A stretch of 64,000 bases of DNA. It comes from Cololabis saira. Taxonomy: Eukaryota; Chordata; Actinopteri; Beloniformes; Belonidae. Under the pieces are notes generated by a model. That model did not search any database. It saw only the letters and a program-made list of their open reading frames with translations, and was not told where the DNA came from. This document shows, one piece after another, positions 25,111 to 39,283 of this stretch. The position numbers and the translations under genes were made by a program. The stretch covers positions 16,850,941-16,914,940 of the forward strand of contig NC_084607.1 of the NCBI RefSeq assembly GCF_033807715.1. Direction: 5' to 3'. Position 1 is the first letter of the stretch. Each line of letters begins with the position of its first letter.

Positions 25111-26107
25111 GAACCAACAACTTCACAAATGTCTTTCAAACATCAAATATGTTATGTTTTTCTGAAGTGGCAGTTGTTGTAAAAGTAACACCAAGAAGTC
25201 TTCTTTTTAATGTTTAAATAATAGTTTCATTGTATTTGTAGGAATATTTGACTATTATTTTGTAGCACGTTGTTACCCGAAGTAACTTTTAACATCATCT
25301 CTTGCAACAACTTCACTGCATGTTGCTACGTGAAACGTTGCAAATGTTTGCTCACAAAACTGCAGTTGATATCATCAGAGGCGACTAAGAGACTCAAGAA
25401 AGCAAGAATTCAAGAGAAAACAGACTGGTCGAGAGAAAGAAGAGGGGTGAATCTCTGACAGTGTTGTAAGAGCAACTTCCCCTCCGCACCTTTAGGGGGA
25501 GCCTCTGAGCAGAGTGGCATCTTTTCAGTGGTCAGGAAGGATGTCCATTACTGAGCAACTGGATATCAGTCCATAACTAGCATCTAGGATTTGTAGTTCT
25601 ACGTGATCAATCAAAGCAGGCCTAAAACGGCTTAAAGTCGGACAATATTGCAACGTTTTATCTGAAATATTCTTGACCGCTGACACTGACACAGATGCAT
25701 GAAAATGTAGCTTCCTTTAAACGACTTTGCCTCCTAAATCTGGATGTTTATTATCCTAATCGCCTCTGTCCTCTACTGTCCTCCACATTCTTGCATAAAG
25801 TGCAGGACACACACACACATTGCGTCAGCTCTGTGGTCTGATGTTGTGTGTCTGTGTACCTTCTAGCAAAGGATAGGAACTAATACAAAGTGGCGTTTGC
25901 ATGGAGGGCATTTAGATGGAGCAGATTAGCAAGTGCAGAGCAAACTATTTTCTACAGTACGCTATATCTAAAACTTTTTCATGCACTCGGGCCACGTGTC
26001 GCGGTCTACATTCTCTGTTTTGGTACGCTGCTGCAGGGAACGTAGACTGCATGTATAAAGGTTTGTTTTTGTGTGTGTGTGTCCTTGTGCCGTGTGTTTG
26101 GTTTGTG

Positions 26108-26109
<2 letters not shown>
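25111..26109. other. Intronic stretch, no gene seen
   Basis: Short CA run near 25809-25819 and a GT-rich stretch at 26068-26083. Nothing else recognised. Confidence 0.6.

Positions 26110-26174
<65 letters not shown>
26110..26174 (+). repeat. (GT)n microsatellite, about 32 units
   Basis: Uninterrupted GT array. The 196-residue plus frame and the poly-His/Thr minus frames over it are artefacts of the repeat. Confidence 0.97.
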
Positions 26175-26177
<3 letters not shown>

Positions 26178-26325
26178 CACAGGGCTTGCTGCACTGTTGT
26201 GGTGTGCAGATTCTCTCTGACACACAGTCACAATCGCACAGCTTTATCTCTACTCACCTTCTGCTGACTCCCCCAGGCAGCCAGCTCTGCTGCGTCCTCA
26301 GCTCCACCGCCGCCTCTGTGCCCCC

Positions 26326-26372
26326 TGTTTGTGTGTGTTTGTGTGTGTTTGTGTGTGTTTGCGTGTGTACGT
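26326..26372 (+). repeat. (GTTTGTGTGT)n decanucleotide repeat
   Basis: TTTGTGTGTG repeats about four times with one GC interruption. It lies between two long GT arrays. Confidence 0.85.
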
Positions 26373-26602
26373 GTGCATCCTGCTTGTCTGCTTCTGATAT
26401 TTTTAGAGCTCCTAAATGTTACAGAGCCCGCGACTTGTCCTGTGGAGGCAGAAATACATTCTCGGGCGTATATGCATGCTTATGTCAACCTTCATACTGT
26501 TTGTAAAATGATGCATCTGGACCTGGTACGCTTGTTTACAGGTCTAAAGATTGCATGAATAAAGAATAAATGAAATTTGTGTGGGTTTGTATCCAGCATG
26601 GG

Positions 26603-26605
<3 letters not shown>

Positions 26606-26694
<89 letters not shown>
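26606..26694 (+). repeat. (GT)n microsatellite, about 44 units
   Basis: GT array with a single GTATGT interruption near 26642. Confidence 0.97.
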
Positions 26695-26698
<4 letters not shown>

Positions 26699-29600
26699 CC
26701 CAGCGAATTGTCTCCATGTCGGCTTTAGTTTCCCCCCGTCTCTGCTTCACTGAGCTGACAGTGGGTCCTGGCTCTTCTTTCGCTTCCTTTCCTCTCTCTG
26801 GCATGGATAGTGGACATGTGGAGCAGCAAGTCGTACTGGACGATACATTTGCCCATTATTTAGAGATTTTCCTTCATTATTATGGAGAATATGTTGAGAG
26901 GCTCGCTTCCACGTCAGGTTGGTCAGATGAAATCCAAGCGTTTTAGTGACAGCTTAAAACTGACAGAGGTGCAAAAGTCATAATATCATTATGCAGGCTG
27001 CTAGTTTTCAGGCTAGAACAAATTGCTCTCCCGAAAATCAACTTTTGCAGCTGGACGTCATTTTTTAGGTTGTCGTGGTTTTACTACAACTTCTAATGGT
27101 GGCTATATTTCATTCTGTCCATTTAGAAAAACAGCCACAATGTTTTCTTTATTGAAAAGCTGCGGTAAATGTTTTAAACAGAGCAGGAACTCACAATGAA
27201 CACATATTTTACAGTTATTGGTATGTGATTGTGTATTTGACAAACTTATTTACCTTAATAACAGAGAAACAATTCCAACGAAAGCAAATAATCAATTAAA
27301 CTTTAAACATTATTATAATTTACATATGAATCCAATTGGAAAACAATCTAATTCAAGTCCAGATGCTTTAGCTCAGTATGTTGTATTTTTTTAAATTTTT
27401 TGCACAGGTTTTCGCCCCAGCATGATCCGTGTCATATGTGAAACTGACGTGTACACAAACATGCAAACACAGAAACGTGTCTTAAGGAGGTCACATTGTG
27501 TTTTTCACTTCATGAAAAGCTGCAGGTTAAAACCCCAAGTCTGCAGTTGAAAGGGAATTATTCCAACTCCATTCCAACTCTATTCCAAGATGCTGCTCCC
27601 GAGCTTCTTAAAATTCCTCGTTTGCCAGTAGCAGCGTGTGTCTGAACCAGAAGAACCAAAAGTAGCCCTGATTGGGTTGTGAATTTGGATTTCCCTTTGG
27701 ATTTTCGTTTGTGAAACATCCGTGAAACACTGTCAAGTGGATACAAGAAGAAACAACACATTATAAACTATAAGTTAAAAAGTAACTATAATCTCTATTA
27801 TAATAACCAAATAAAAATAATATTTTAATTTACACAGCACTCTCTTCTTTATGTACTGTAAAAACTGTGTGGGTTTAATCGTCGAAACAAATTACTCTTT
27901 GCTTTGAAGAAACTCACTAAATTAACTGGGATAAACTTAATTTGCTTATCAATGGAAGCAAGTGACTTAATCAGGATAGCATTGCTGCCACGGCTACTTT
28001 GAAGGCTTTTAAATTACGACCAAAGTTTTTTGACTTGTGAAGGACAATTAAAACCAATTAATCCATAATTAAAATTAAAAATTGATTAAGTGCTCTTGAG
28101 AACTGAAAGTACTTAGAAGTCAGTTGCAAGTCTTTTTGGTCATTATTCTGACTAAAATGATATTCATGAAGCTATAGGTTGCTTAAAATCATTCATATAG
28201 AATACTATAGTATTATAGGGTAGTAGTATCATTCAGAGATCCAGATGTTTTCAACTTTACAGTGTCCTTGTGTTTCTTATTGGCTACTGCTCGACCTTGC
28301 TTTTCCTCCAGTGCCGCTACCCTCAGATGTGTAAGGAAGCATCAGAGTTCTTCTGACCCTCCAGTGAGCCAGGAAGAGTCCAGGTCTTCAGAGAGACATA
28401 GGTCTTAATCTAGTATTATGGTGCTGTCATGAGTGTTGGCCGAATGAATAAGCCAAAATATAGAGACGGTCATTTAAAGCGTACTCTGCCCTGAAAACTC
28501 TCGCTTTTGCATGAGCTCATACAGTCACTGTGACATTGACGAGCACGCCGCTGCTGTAAATCACTTATTTTCAGGGCAGTTCATCAAATCATGACAGTGA
28601 GAAGAGAAAGAGTGGGAAGAGGAAAGGGATGAAGGGAGGAGGCAGCGGACTGGACTGATATGACCCAGAATCATAAATCTCAGTCTGACAACACACCAAT
28701 AAGGCCGCGTGAGGTGCTTTGTGTTTTTTTGTTGTTTTTCATTCGTAGCCATTAAAAAGGCATAAATGTGGGAGTTTTCTCTGCCAGTCGTAAAGAGTGA
28801 GGTGAGAATTTGTTTTTGTATTTTTGGGGGTTTCTTTTTTCTCTCCTACGAATCTCACTTCCTTTTAAAATGTGCACATTTTCTTTCTTTATTTTTATTT
28901 TGCTGTGTGTGTGTGTTTCTGTAAGTTTATGTAACCTAAGCCACCTTTCCTCATAATCGTCTCTGTTTGATTCTGCTGTCTGGGTTCGGTTTTAACCAAC
29001 TGTGTCATATTGGATTACAGGTAAGGATTTTCTACATGAATGCTTTTGCACATTTGCAGTTTATTTTTGCACTGCTTTGCGATTATACATTTTTTTCCAC
29101 TTCAAACAGTAATCTTTTCCCTTTCTCCACGTTTTTCAACATGCATGTGCATCAGCTCTCTATGTTGTATTTATTCTGGAACCACTTTATAGAACTTTAC
29201 GATATCACTATTTTCCAGACTTTTTTTGCATCTATTCTCAAACATTCCTGTATTGACATTTAAAAATTATTTTTCCCTAGGCTCTCTTTTTTTGTCATGT
29301 GGGTTTGTAAAATGTCCTGAAATGTGACATGATTGTGGAGTCATGTACTATCGTTGCCTTTTCTTCACCTCTGATCCCCTCAGTGTCACTCCCTCTCACC
29401 CTTTCCCTCTCTGCCCCGGGGTGCAGCTTTATTTGTGAGAAAAAGGTCGCCAGGCAAACCAGGTCGGCGCACTGGGCTCCGCGTAGCAAGAAAGCAGGTT
29501 CTTATGGGGTCGCAGAGAGGGACACATCTCACAGAAAGCATCCGACATTTGTGTTTACCCGCGTTCTGACAGGTCAACTGGCGGCGTCTGTGAAGAAGGC

Positions 29601-30445
29601 CAAGCCAGTTTCCCAATCAGCCGTTATCTGACTTGTGTGATACACAAACCCACACTGCCACAGCTGCTGCAGACATATCAGCTAGATGCGCTGAACTGTT
29701 TGTGAATTTGCTAAATGTCAGAAAATATCAGGCAGTTTCAACCGTATTTTGTCAATTTGGTCACCTAGCGTGACAATCTTTCCTGCTCATCACTGGCCTC
29801 GTTCTCTCAGATCTCAGAAAGAGTTTAATTTATCTTTCATTTGACAAATACCGGGTGTGCTTGGGTCGATGTGGTAGTGAAACGTGTTGTTTTTTTTTTT
29901 CGTCTCTGGCATTATACTGAACATCAGTAGACATATTGTACATTTGATGCAATAATCTCAGCGTGACTTGATGCAAGGCTGCACGATGTGTCGCCGAGCA
30001 TCAGCGCCATGATGTGCACATGTGCCACATCACAGGAACTGAAATGTCAAGTGAAGCTAATGAATTCAAACACATCATGCAGCAACTTTTCTGCCGCTTG
30101 ATACAAAAGGAAAGCCAGAACCATTCTCAGTTTTTTTTTCTTACAGATTAATTCTATAAATGTGACAGAAATGAATGAATTCACTCTGATTTAAAAGCCT
30201 AGGATGCATATACCGGTAACTAAAATAAGCTGAACATCCCATACCTCAACCTTTGTCAGTTGTGAAAGAAGAACTGTAGTGGCTGTGAAAAACACAGCAA
30301 AGTCAGAAAGGAGATAGCGTGTGGTTAGTTGCTTCTGGATTTACTGTAGCAATGTTGTACTGCAACATGCTACTGATTTTTATGGTCTTTCATGGTTACC
30401 GCAAATTTCTTTGCTTCTTTTGCTTAAGCTGGGAAATATATATAT
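26695..30445. other. Intronic stretch, no gene seen
   Basis: AT-rich unique-looking sequence. The open frames at 28967-29263 and 29329-29631 show no recognisable domain and no splice context. Confidence 0.6.
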
Positions 30446-30463
30446 GGAAAAAAAAAATAAAAA

Positions 30464-30557
<94 letters not shown>
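30446..30557 (+). repeat. Poly-A, (TA)n and (TTTA)n compound repeat
   Basis: An A-rich run, then TA to about 30494, then about 16 TTTA units, followed by degenerate TTTA-like sequence. The two Ile/Tyr/Leu/Phe-rich frames across it are artefacts. Confidence 0.95.
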
Positions 30558-30560
<3 letters not shown>

Positions 30561-30607
30561 TTACTTATTTATATTTCTTTTTCTATTTTTATTTCTCATT
30601 TCTTATT

Positions 30608-30712
30608 GCTTAGTGGCGCTGTTTTTACCAGGTCAAATTCCTGTGTACATTGTACATTTGGCTAAATAAAGCGCTATCTGATTTCTGATTCTGATTCTGA
30701 TGAAGCTTTAAT
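30608..30712 (+). mobile_element. Non-LTR retrotransposon 3' tail with (GATTCT)n end
   Basis: GTCAAATTCCTGTGTACA, TTTGGCTAAATAAAGC, then TGATTCTGATTCTGA matches the usual 3' end of a fish CR1/L2-like LINE, whose tail is an ATTCTG hexamer repeat. Only the extreme 3' end remains. Confidence 0.6.
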
Positions 30713-32636
30713 TGAATTAGATAAAATGAAATGAAATTGTTTCGTATCACTGGTGTACCATGGAAAGTGTAATTACCCAAAAATGAAGATCATAGTTCAT
30801 CATTGTTCATATCTGTTGGTGCCGTTATTAGTTTTTTTTCCTAGGTAGAGATCGCATGGCATCATGGGTGGAGTAGTAACACCCCTTCAAGGAAACACAT
30901 TCTTAAAGTCTAGCATTATAGGATCCCAATCCACTCAGTGGTGGATTGGGATCTGGGACCCCCAGAGTAGAACACGGACAGCATCTCTAAATCTTCTTTT
31001 CACTGACCTTTGTTGTTTTTTTTGGGTGGTTTTGATGGGTTTTTTTTTTTAAAACCAGTCTGTAAATATGTTTATTTTGCCGTTAAAGTTGGACATTTTG
31101 ACATATGTGTCCATGGAAAGTCGTGTTCTTTCGGGGCCATCGGGGCCTAGTGGTGAGTGAACCACAAGGGGATTGGAGAAAATTGGAGAATACTCAAATT
31201 TTCTTCACTTTCTGGAATCGTAAACCAGGGTTGAAACAAACCTATTGATCTTCAACAGATGCTGGTTCAGGTTTTTCAGTTGCACCCAGATCTTGTTGCA
31301 GTGAATTGAAGAGAATTAGTTCATTTATTCTTTAGATTTGAAGGATTTTGTAGGACAACCATAGCCTATTCCAGTGTTTGCAGTCCTAAGTTGATGAGTC
31401 TCTCACTCTCTCTCTGAAGCTAACTCTCTTTTTGGCAACCTTTGCCTTTTTTTTTTCTTTTGGGCCCCCCTCTCAGTCTTTCACAGCAAAAAGCTTCATG
31501 AAAGGTTTTTTTTCTGAGCAGAGATTGGGTCCTTTATGCACCCTCATCTCACCTCCACCTTAGCCATCCTCTGATCCCCATCATTACGGGCCTTTGGAAG
31601 GGCTAAATTACAGCAAAGTGACTTATTAGCAGCTGCATCTAAGGGCAAGAATGAGAGTTAGAGAGGCAAAAAGGAGACAGGACTAAAGTGAAGATGGAGG
31701 GTGATAGAGTGCATGAGGGAGAGGAGAAAGGAAGATGGAGGTTCTAAGAGTGGAGCACATCAGCAGGACAGTGAGCATGGCTGGAACAGAGAGGGTGGGT
31801 GGTGTATGTGAGGGACGGTGAGGGGCAGACGTAGACAAACACTGTCATTTACACTGCCGGGCAGAGCTGTCTACTAATGGACTCCTGATATATGGCCCCT
31901 GAAAGTTTGCTGTGCCTCACAGCTCTCAAAGTTCACGTCCACCTCGCATCCTTCACATTCTGGCCAACAGAGCTGATGCACCACGAGATAACAGCAGCAT
32001 CTCTGCAGAGAGTCGGCAGGGTTTTTGTTAGCAGGAATTAAGATGTTGAAGTATCTTCGTTGGGGAATTTGATCTGATCTCACGAGAGCCTTTTGTATTA
32101 TGTCCAATGATTGGAATCAGCTGCGAAGTAGTCTGACAGCGTCGGAGCAGTTGCTTGTGTGCAGCGTGGTGGAGCTCCAGAGACCCTTGCTGTGTAGTAC
32201 ATGTAACTGAAGTAGACAAGCGTTGGTAAACAAATGTAATCTGGGCCGAATGAGACGAGGATGAGGTTGGGAGGATGCAGGGTGCACTAACGAAAGCAGA
32301 AACAGACGTCTCACTGGGGTGGGCAACTGGGCCTTTGCCGAAGACGCAGCGTCACCTCTCATCCTTGCGTCCCGTTGCCATACGGAGATACAAACATGTT
32401 TATTTGTGCCTTTTTTTAATATAATGCTAATTTATAGTTGGCAAAACACATGCAAATTGTAATTCTATAAATAAAAAACAGGAGAAAAATCAACAAGTTT
32501 TCATAAGGCCAAAAGAACTACGTGGAAGTATTTGGTTTGTTTATTGACTTGTGACCTTGCTAACAGTGCTGCATATGTGCCGCTTCTTTAGATTTTATGC
32601 AAATAGCAAGATAAAATCAGGACTTTGATGCACAGG

Positions 32637-32639
<3 letters not shown>
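30713..32639. other. Intronic stretch, no gene seen
   Basis: A purine-rich segment lies at 31630-31820. There is a small local inverted repeat at 30919-30957 (GATCCCAATCCACTCAGTGG, then GGATTGGGATC). No coding signal. Confidence 0.55.

Positions 32640-32702
<63 letters not shown>
32640..32702 (+). repeat. (CA)n microsatellite, about 31 units
   Basis: Uninterrupted CA array. Confidence 0.97.
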
Positions 32703-32707
<5 letters not shown>

Positions 32708-35449
32708 AGAATGCCATTTAAAGAGCGAGAGCGGCAATTCATGGCTGATTTTCATTGTTATTCATGTATTAATTTATTCGCTCATGGCTGACGTGAAACA
32801 GGGCTATAATATGCAGATGTGGGTTTGTTTCTCGATGGGAATTTTCCGGTCCACTGCCTTTAGCTGCCACTAATAATAAAGACGGGCAAAAGAGGTGGGG
32901 GAGGAAGGGGCGAGGAATAACAGATAGAAGGCTGGAGTTGTTGAGATGCCTCCAGTCATGTGCCGGGTCTCAGATCTCCTGCTTCTTTTTCTGCACGCAC
33001 GCGTGCAGACGGTGGCCAGGTGTGATCGAGCTGTGAATGATCTTGTCCTTGACATGAAGGTGAGCGTGTCGTGCTGCCCCCCCACCACACCCCCCGCCGG
33101 TGACGAGACTCCTGAGCGGCTGCAGGGTGCCAATAGTCCAGCGTTCAGCTGGTAAGCTGATTTTAAACTGACTGTGCATCATGTAACGCCACATGATATA
33201 AAAAAAGGAATGTCTTTTATTAAGTTCATACATTTAGCGTGCGTTTCTATCTCAAGGTGTCGGCACCCGGTGATACTAACCTGCAATGAGGCTTAAAAGG
33301 TTTCAGTCGACTACTTTCTGAGGTCATAAAGAAAAACAGCTGATAAGAAGCCTCGGACTTTTCCTTTGCGTCTTCGCTGACATTGTTACGAGTCTCTGCA
33401 AATAACAGTAAGCAGCTGAGGAAAGTGACTTTGTCACTTCCCAAGACATAAATAGGCAAAGAAATCCCCTGTAGGCAATTGGCTGTGAGACATGTTGTTT
33501 TCTGCATGTGTTGCTGCGTTGTTGGGCTGGGGTTAGGTCCTGTGGGAGGGTCACAGGAGTCGAGCACTCACATGCCGGAGGAGTAATGATGTCAAGGACG
33601 AGATGCCAACAGGCAGCAAAGGATTCGGTCTATTTTCTCTTGGTTGCTGCTTTTCTAAAAGATATTAACCCCCGCCTGTCTGAACCACAGAGTGATAGAA
33701 TAACAGCCAGAGGAGAGGAACGAGAGAGTTGCTTGTGGGAGAGTTCACGCAGACATGGCTGAAGTCGGAGCCAGGCACGCAGCAGCGTATTGTAAATTAC
33801 ATTTCTGCACACGCTCACAATAAAAACTGGAATAAGTTCATTCATCCACATTTCAAAAATGTTTTTTTTTCATGGAGGGGAGCATTCAGTTGACATGATG
33901 TGGAGCTACAACTACATATTTATTAATATGCAGCTCTGATCTTGTTTTATTTTGTTTTTTGTTTTTAATCTAACGCTAACCAACCACGGCTGATAGTGAA
34001 GTTAGTTTTCATCCCTTCTTACTTCCATGTTTTTGAACATATTATACTTGTGCAATGTCATCGTTGTTGCATTTTCATTGCTAAATTTAGGGACAATTGC
34101 GTGCATGTATGTATCATATTTTGGCCTTTGAAATATAGCCTATTCATTCGAAAGTTCACATAATGCAATGAATGTTATCATTTTAAAAAGCCAACATCGA
34201 CCTTTGACAATGTTTTGAGCCCAGAAAGTTCAATAATTTTATATCTTTGGAGCTTTTATTGTGAAACTGCTGCATTTGAGCTGTGCCATTGTGGTCTCCT
34301 AGAAATTATGGGGTGAGACTGTTTGAAATTAGCTTTTTAGAGTAACTACTGCAAAGTGACCAGCTTCAATGTGTGCCTTGGCATAGTTGTTTATAAGATG
34401 GTTTATTATACACTAACCATGCCCACCGGACCTAAATGCAGTACACACTATATACTACATTACAAGTAAATTGTATAATATTTTGTCAATTCCTTTATGT
34501 CCTTTGATGTTTTCTGATCCATTTTCTTTTTTTAATGCTTTTTAAGCTCTTTATAGCAATAAAAGGCCTCAGTTGGCTACTCCTGACTACCGCCTGTCTG
34601 CATTTGGATCCTTGGATTTTGTTACCTTTTTTTGCCCTGATTTATAATTATAAATCTTAATAAGTCTTTTTTTCAATTATAGGCTTATTTATCATCATTC
34701 TTTTATCTTAATGCATTTGTGTATAAGCTATACCAAAAAACTATCCAAGTCCTTTTCATGAGGGAGAAATTGGACACTTATGTTCCCAAATGGACATTTA
34801 TGTAGTCAAAAACTGCATAGCTGATACATTTCTTAAATTGGTCATATAAGAAAAATATGTGAAGGTTTTGATTTCAATCCCAGAAACATAAAACATTTGC
34901 AACTATGTTTCTAATAACGTTTTTACACATGTACAATTTTACTACGTCTTTATATTTTTGACTCCGGCTTTTTTCTGCAGTTATTAGCACAGTGACAGCC
35001 ATGTCCTGGTTTCATCACATGTTTGCATCCAGATGTGAGCAAATGACAGAAAAACAGAAACTGACTCTAACACTCCACTAACAGTATCTGCATCAGTGTA
35101 ATGGAACAAGTACTCCAAAATAAGTACGATCATATTAGCATGAAAATCTGTCAAAACAAGCAGCAGATTTTCTCATTGATTTATTAGTCAAACAGAAGCG
35201 CAATAAGCACCACAATATTTCCATCATAAATTATGCAGAGAAAATAAACGCCATAAAATAGAACTAACAAAGCAAAGTACCTATAGCAGTGATGTTGGTA
35301 GAATATCCTGAGATGCACTGAGAGAGTTATGCTCCACCGACATAAACAAAAGCCTCACAGCAACCTTCATGCATGCTGACATCTCCTTCCCCTCTGATTT
35401 GGAGACACACATGCATGGCTATCTGGAGCTGAAGCCCACGGGCATGCGC

Positions 35450-36060
35450 CCAGGCCGTAGTCCAAGCCGTGTCAAATCAGCAGAGTCTTCACCAGAGGCC
35501 AAATCTGTAGCGTATAATTAGCTTTTAATCAGCACCCTCATTCAGGCGAGCGGTGAAGATTAGCCCAGCTTGGGCTCTGCTTAAAATAAGCATTCATAAA
35601 TGCGTGTGAAAGCCTCTGACCCATCGCATCCAATCATACATACACAATAGCAAGCTTCCTCCCTGCGGTGCTCGCTCTTTTCTTTTTCCCCTTCCTCTCT
35701 CCATGTTTCTTCCCTGAATTTGTTTCAAATCCTCCAAGGATGCCGGTCTAATTTTCCACAGGAAATGCACAGCAGCCTCGGCCGTTGTAATCCCGCCAGC
35801 TGCACGAGAGCCGAAATGGACACACGAGCCTGCACATACCGCTGCAAACGTGACCTTAATGACGCCTCCCGCGCTGGAGAGTCTATTTGGATAATCCAAT
35901 ATTGAGAATTTAAAATGAGTGTCTTTATTAAAAAACTGCTGGGGTTCAAGAGCGTAACATTTTAGATGAGCTCGTCTCATCTAATCCCCGCCTGTCTCTG
36001 GGGTGAGCCACGGCATTTATGCCAGTAATGAAGTGCAGTGAGATGAAAGCCTTTTTAATG
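35450..36060. promoter_or_regulatory. Candidate conserved non-coding segment
   Basis: Non-repetitive sequence with GTATAATTAGC, TTTTAATCAGC and ATTCATAAATGCG words and no simple repeats. Suggested only by texture and homeodomain-like words. Confidence 0.2.
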
Positions 36061-37029
36061 GGATTTAGTTAAACCAGGACACAAACCAGAAAAGTCAGGG
36101 AGAGGGGGGGAGAAAAACACTTCCTCATCATTACTGCCAACGTCATTGTTATTTCTGCTCCCATGCATGACTCATTTGCAGGCGTATTTTTTTTTTTCTT
36201 CATATGAACATGTGTGTCAGCTCTCTTTTTTTATTGGTTATGGGAAATGTCAGTCACAGAACTCTTGTTTTAGCATCATAATCATGTTACTCTTGTGGTT
36301 CGTCTTTTACGCTGGTTTAATTTTCCAATCATCCCAGCGCTTTCCCCCCACCCCTTCGTTAGTCACTGCTCAAACATGTTGGTTTTGTTTTTTTTTGCAC
36401 ATCAAAGGACTGCTCATCCCGCAGCCGTCGCTGTATTTGTGTGCATGCTCTTCGGTGACAGGCTGCGGTGGCTCGTCGGTCTCGGTTCACCTCGTAACAT
36501 GCACGCGTGTGCTGATTCAGTTCAATATTATTTGCGTTTGCATGACACAGCGGTTGCTGCTGCAGACATCTGCAAGGTGGCGTGGTTCGGAACAGAGCGC
36601 GTGCAAGTGCAGGAGCTTGTTTGCCTCGTTCAACTGTTTCTGCGATACATCAAGACATGCTGATGTGTGCCGGGACGCAGTTGGTGTGCAGAAGAGAAGA
36701 TCCTTTGCTGAAAGGTGACACGTAAAGCTGGCACCCCCGGGCAGCTCCTCTCTTCTTTGATCTCAGGGATAATGTAGATAGAGATAAAGACCGTCATAGT
36801 TTTCTTTCTTTTTTTGTAAAGCTTCAAACAAGAAGCCTGCTTAGTAGTACATTGCTACAAAGCTCTCTATATAGAACTACCCGTGTACAGAAATGCATTT
36901 TAATTAGATTTCAATGTCTTATTGCAATATGCCAGGCTTGAGTCCATTTTTTTTTCACCAGTTGTAGCTCATTGTTGACAGTGTGTCCCAATTATCGCCA
37001 CCATTTCCATCCTGATTTAGATTTCTTTT

Positions 37030-37340
37030 TTGCAGCGCCGCTCTCTCCTGAACCTCTCACGCTGCAGACGGAGCAGAAAGGATTTTGCTTAGCAGGAACC
37101 AAATCATTTCATTTAGCCTTTGAGATCCAGTGTGTGTGACGAGCGCCGGGTCCAGCTTCCTCCTGCCAGCCAGCAATCCTGCTGCCGGGTTTGGCTCATG
37201 ACCTCTTCGGGGCCGCGCTACAGTATAGGCCCCCCCGCTTATTGTTCTGTCAACAGCATCTGTTAGACCCGATAACAGGATTAGACCAGCCCCCCCGTAG
37301 GCCCGCTAAAGCGAGCCCGGATTAGCCAGAAAGGCACGTC
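37030..37340. promoter_or_regulatory. Candidate conserved non-coding segment, GC-richer
   Basis: A GC-richer, non-repetitive island with GATAACAGGATTA (GATA-like plus GGATTA, OTX/PITX-like) near 37271 and CGGATTAGCC near 37318. No open frame spans it. Suggestion only. Confidence 0.22.
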
Positions 37341-39275
37341 TGTGTTTGTATTTGCGTCTGAATGTGATTTTAAAAGTCTGTTTTTCCTTTTCTCCTGTAA
37401 AAAGCATCTAAACCACAGCAAAAAAGACCACTCGTGCTGTTTTATAGAATGGGATGTTTTTCATATTATTATCACTGTCTGCTGATTTTTACAACTTCGA
37501 GAAAAAAAAAAGTCCTGGCTGTCCACAGAAGACACCTCTGGTGGAGAACATTAGCATCTTTTACATAACAAAAAAACCCTTCACAACATCCAAGTTTACA
37601 ACACTCTCAAAGAGGGAGGCATATTATCAAAGTCTTCCACAAAAGAGAAGACATCACAAGAGGAAATGCCGCACAGAAGCGCTCACCGCAAGGTGCAAAT
37701 CATTTGTACGCTTCAAGAAGTGAGAGGCCCAATTATACGTTGCCAAAAGTGCCATAAAAAGCCCGGACAGATGAAACTAACATCAACACGTAGCTGAATA
37801 ATAGGAAGGAAAGTGTTTGGAGAAGGCATGCAACATCTCTCATTTGATTTAATTGTTGGAGTTTTTCATCAGAAAATAACTCTGGCACCTGACTGGGATG
37901 CAGAAGATGCAGAGGACCGGCACGCTGCTGGGACAGACTGCTGGGCATCTCGAAGCGGCATGGCAACAGCACACCCAGCCTCCTCCACTTCCCCCAGGAA
38001 TACACACAGCTCCTCCTCCCTGTTTTTCATCCTCTGAGAGTCATCCCTCCCAAACCGGTCGTGCTCCTGTGAAACTTTGCCAAGCTACGCGCCTGCTAAC
38101 ACATTCGCTTTCACTTGAACCAGGAATTTGGCAGGAATCTTGGTCATAAGTGGAAGAGATATTTTCTAGGCCATGTGAGAGCAAGTTTGATGTGTGTTTT
38201 TCACACGTCTGTGTTTTTTGCGTCAAAAAAATAAATACATTTTAAAAAAAAGACTAGAAAAAATGTGAACTCTGCCCTCAGGGTTCAAAGCGGAGCAGTG
38301 TCTGTTTAGGAGAAAACTAAGGAGACAATTTCTCCTGAGCTGCCTCTTTGATCTCCATGCCAGTCCCATCATCGGGGAAAAGACTGAGTCGTTGTGGAGC
38401 TTTACATCATCCAAAACCCCACAGAAGACCATCCTTTTTCCGAGCTCAGACTGGTAAATGACTCGAGACGTTTCACAGTAAAGCAGCTCTCCCATGTCCT
38501 CGTCAGTCAAGGGCTGCGTTTCAAACGGCTGGCGGATGGCGTACTGCGGCGTGGCGACTGTCGGCGTGGACGGCGTGTCACCGAAACTCGTTGTGTCAGG
38601 CAGCGCCATTCATTTCCGACCAGTCAGTTTAATTTCTTCAGAAGATGCCCGCTCGTCTTTATCTCGTGCCTCCTAACGGAAGCAGAGCAGAGGAGCAGAA
38701 TCCAGTCTGAATCTCTCCTGGCTCTGTGCGCGCTCCCACTCAGGCCAGCCAGTCACTTTCCACATTGATCAAACAGTCTCAGTTTTCCTGGTCGGCAATA
38801 CATGAAGCATAAAACATCAGTCCTTAGTTTTATGAAATATGTACGTGTTTACACTCTGAGTTCGCATTTTGATGCCGTGCCAAATAAATAGACAATAAGC
38901 TGTGCATCCTTGGTGAGACTCGTCCTGATGGACCCCAACCTGAGAAAAACAAAAGCTCACAATAAATCCTTAATACAGCACAGCCAGACAAGAAGGATGA
39001 GGAAATATTTGACCCTGCCAAGCAGGTTTAAGTTGGAATCACAATTAATCTCTCCAGCAGACAGTTATACAAGTATTGCGTTTATCATTGATTTTGAAGA
39101 CCATATTGTCCAGTAATGGTGAGGAGGTCAGGGTGGTGAAGGGGCCGTCACGCTGGTGCCAGACTTACATGTAAACTGTTCGAACTGCAGTTAATGTTGG
39201 CTTTATTCAACCTGAAACATGACTGTTCCTCAGTCTCAACCTCAAATCAAATCAATCAATTCAAATAATCTTATT

Positions 39276-39283
39276 GGCTAGAC
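39276..39283. repeat. Target site duplication GGCTAGAC, left copy
   Basis: GGCTAGAC is repeated exactly at 39786-39793, immediately outside the other end of the inverted-repeat element. Confidence 0.92.

Larger units (their letters stand above)
32703..39240. other. Intronic stretch, no gene seen; some complex GC-richer islands
   Basis: No exon recognised. The 190-residue frame at 36146-36718 (plus) and the 128-residue minus frames at 35594-35980 and 38223-38609 lack any domain I know. The 35450-36060 and 37030-37340 parts are complex and less AT-rich than their surroundings and are listed as possible regulatory DNA. Confidence 0.5.

Noticed and set aside
25916..26946. 196- and 121-residue plus-strand frames with Cys-Val runs, and His-Thr minus-strand frames
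   Set aside because: Artefacts of GT/CA arrays; non-repeat parts show no recognisable protein.
36146..36718. 190-residue plus-strand frame, long for chance
   Set aside because: Composition is Phe/Cys/Ser-rich as in translated T-rich intron; no domain, no good start context, no splice evidence.
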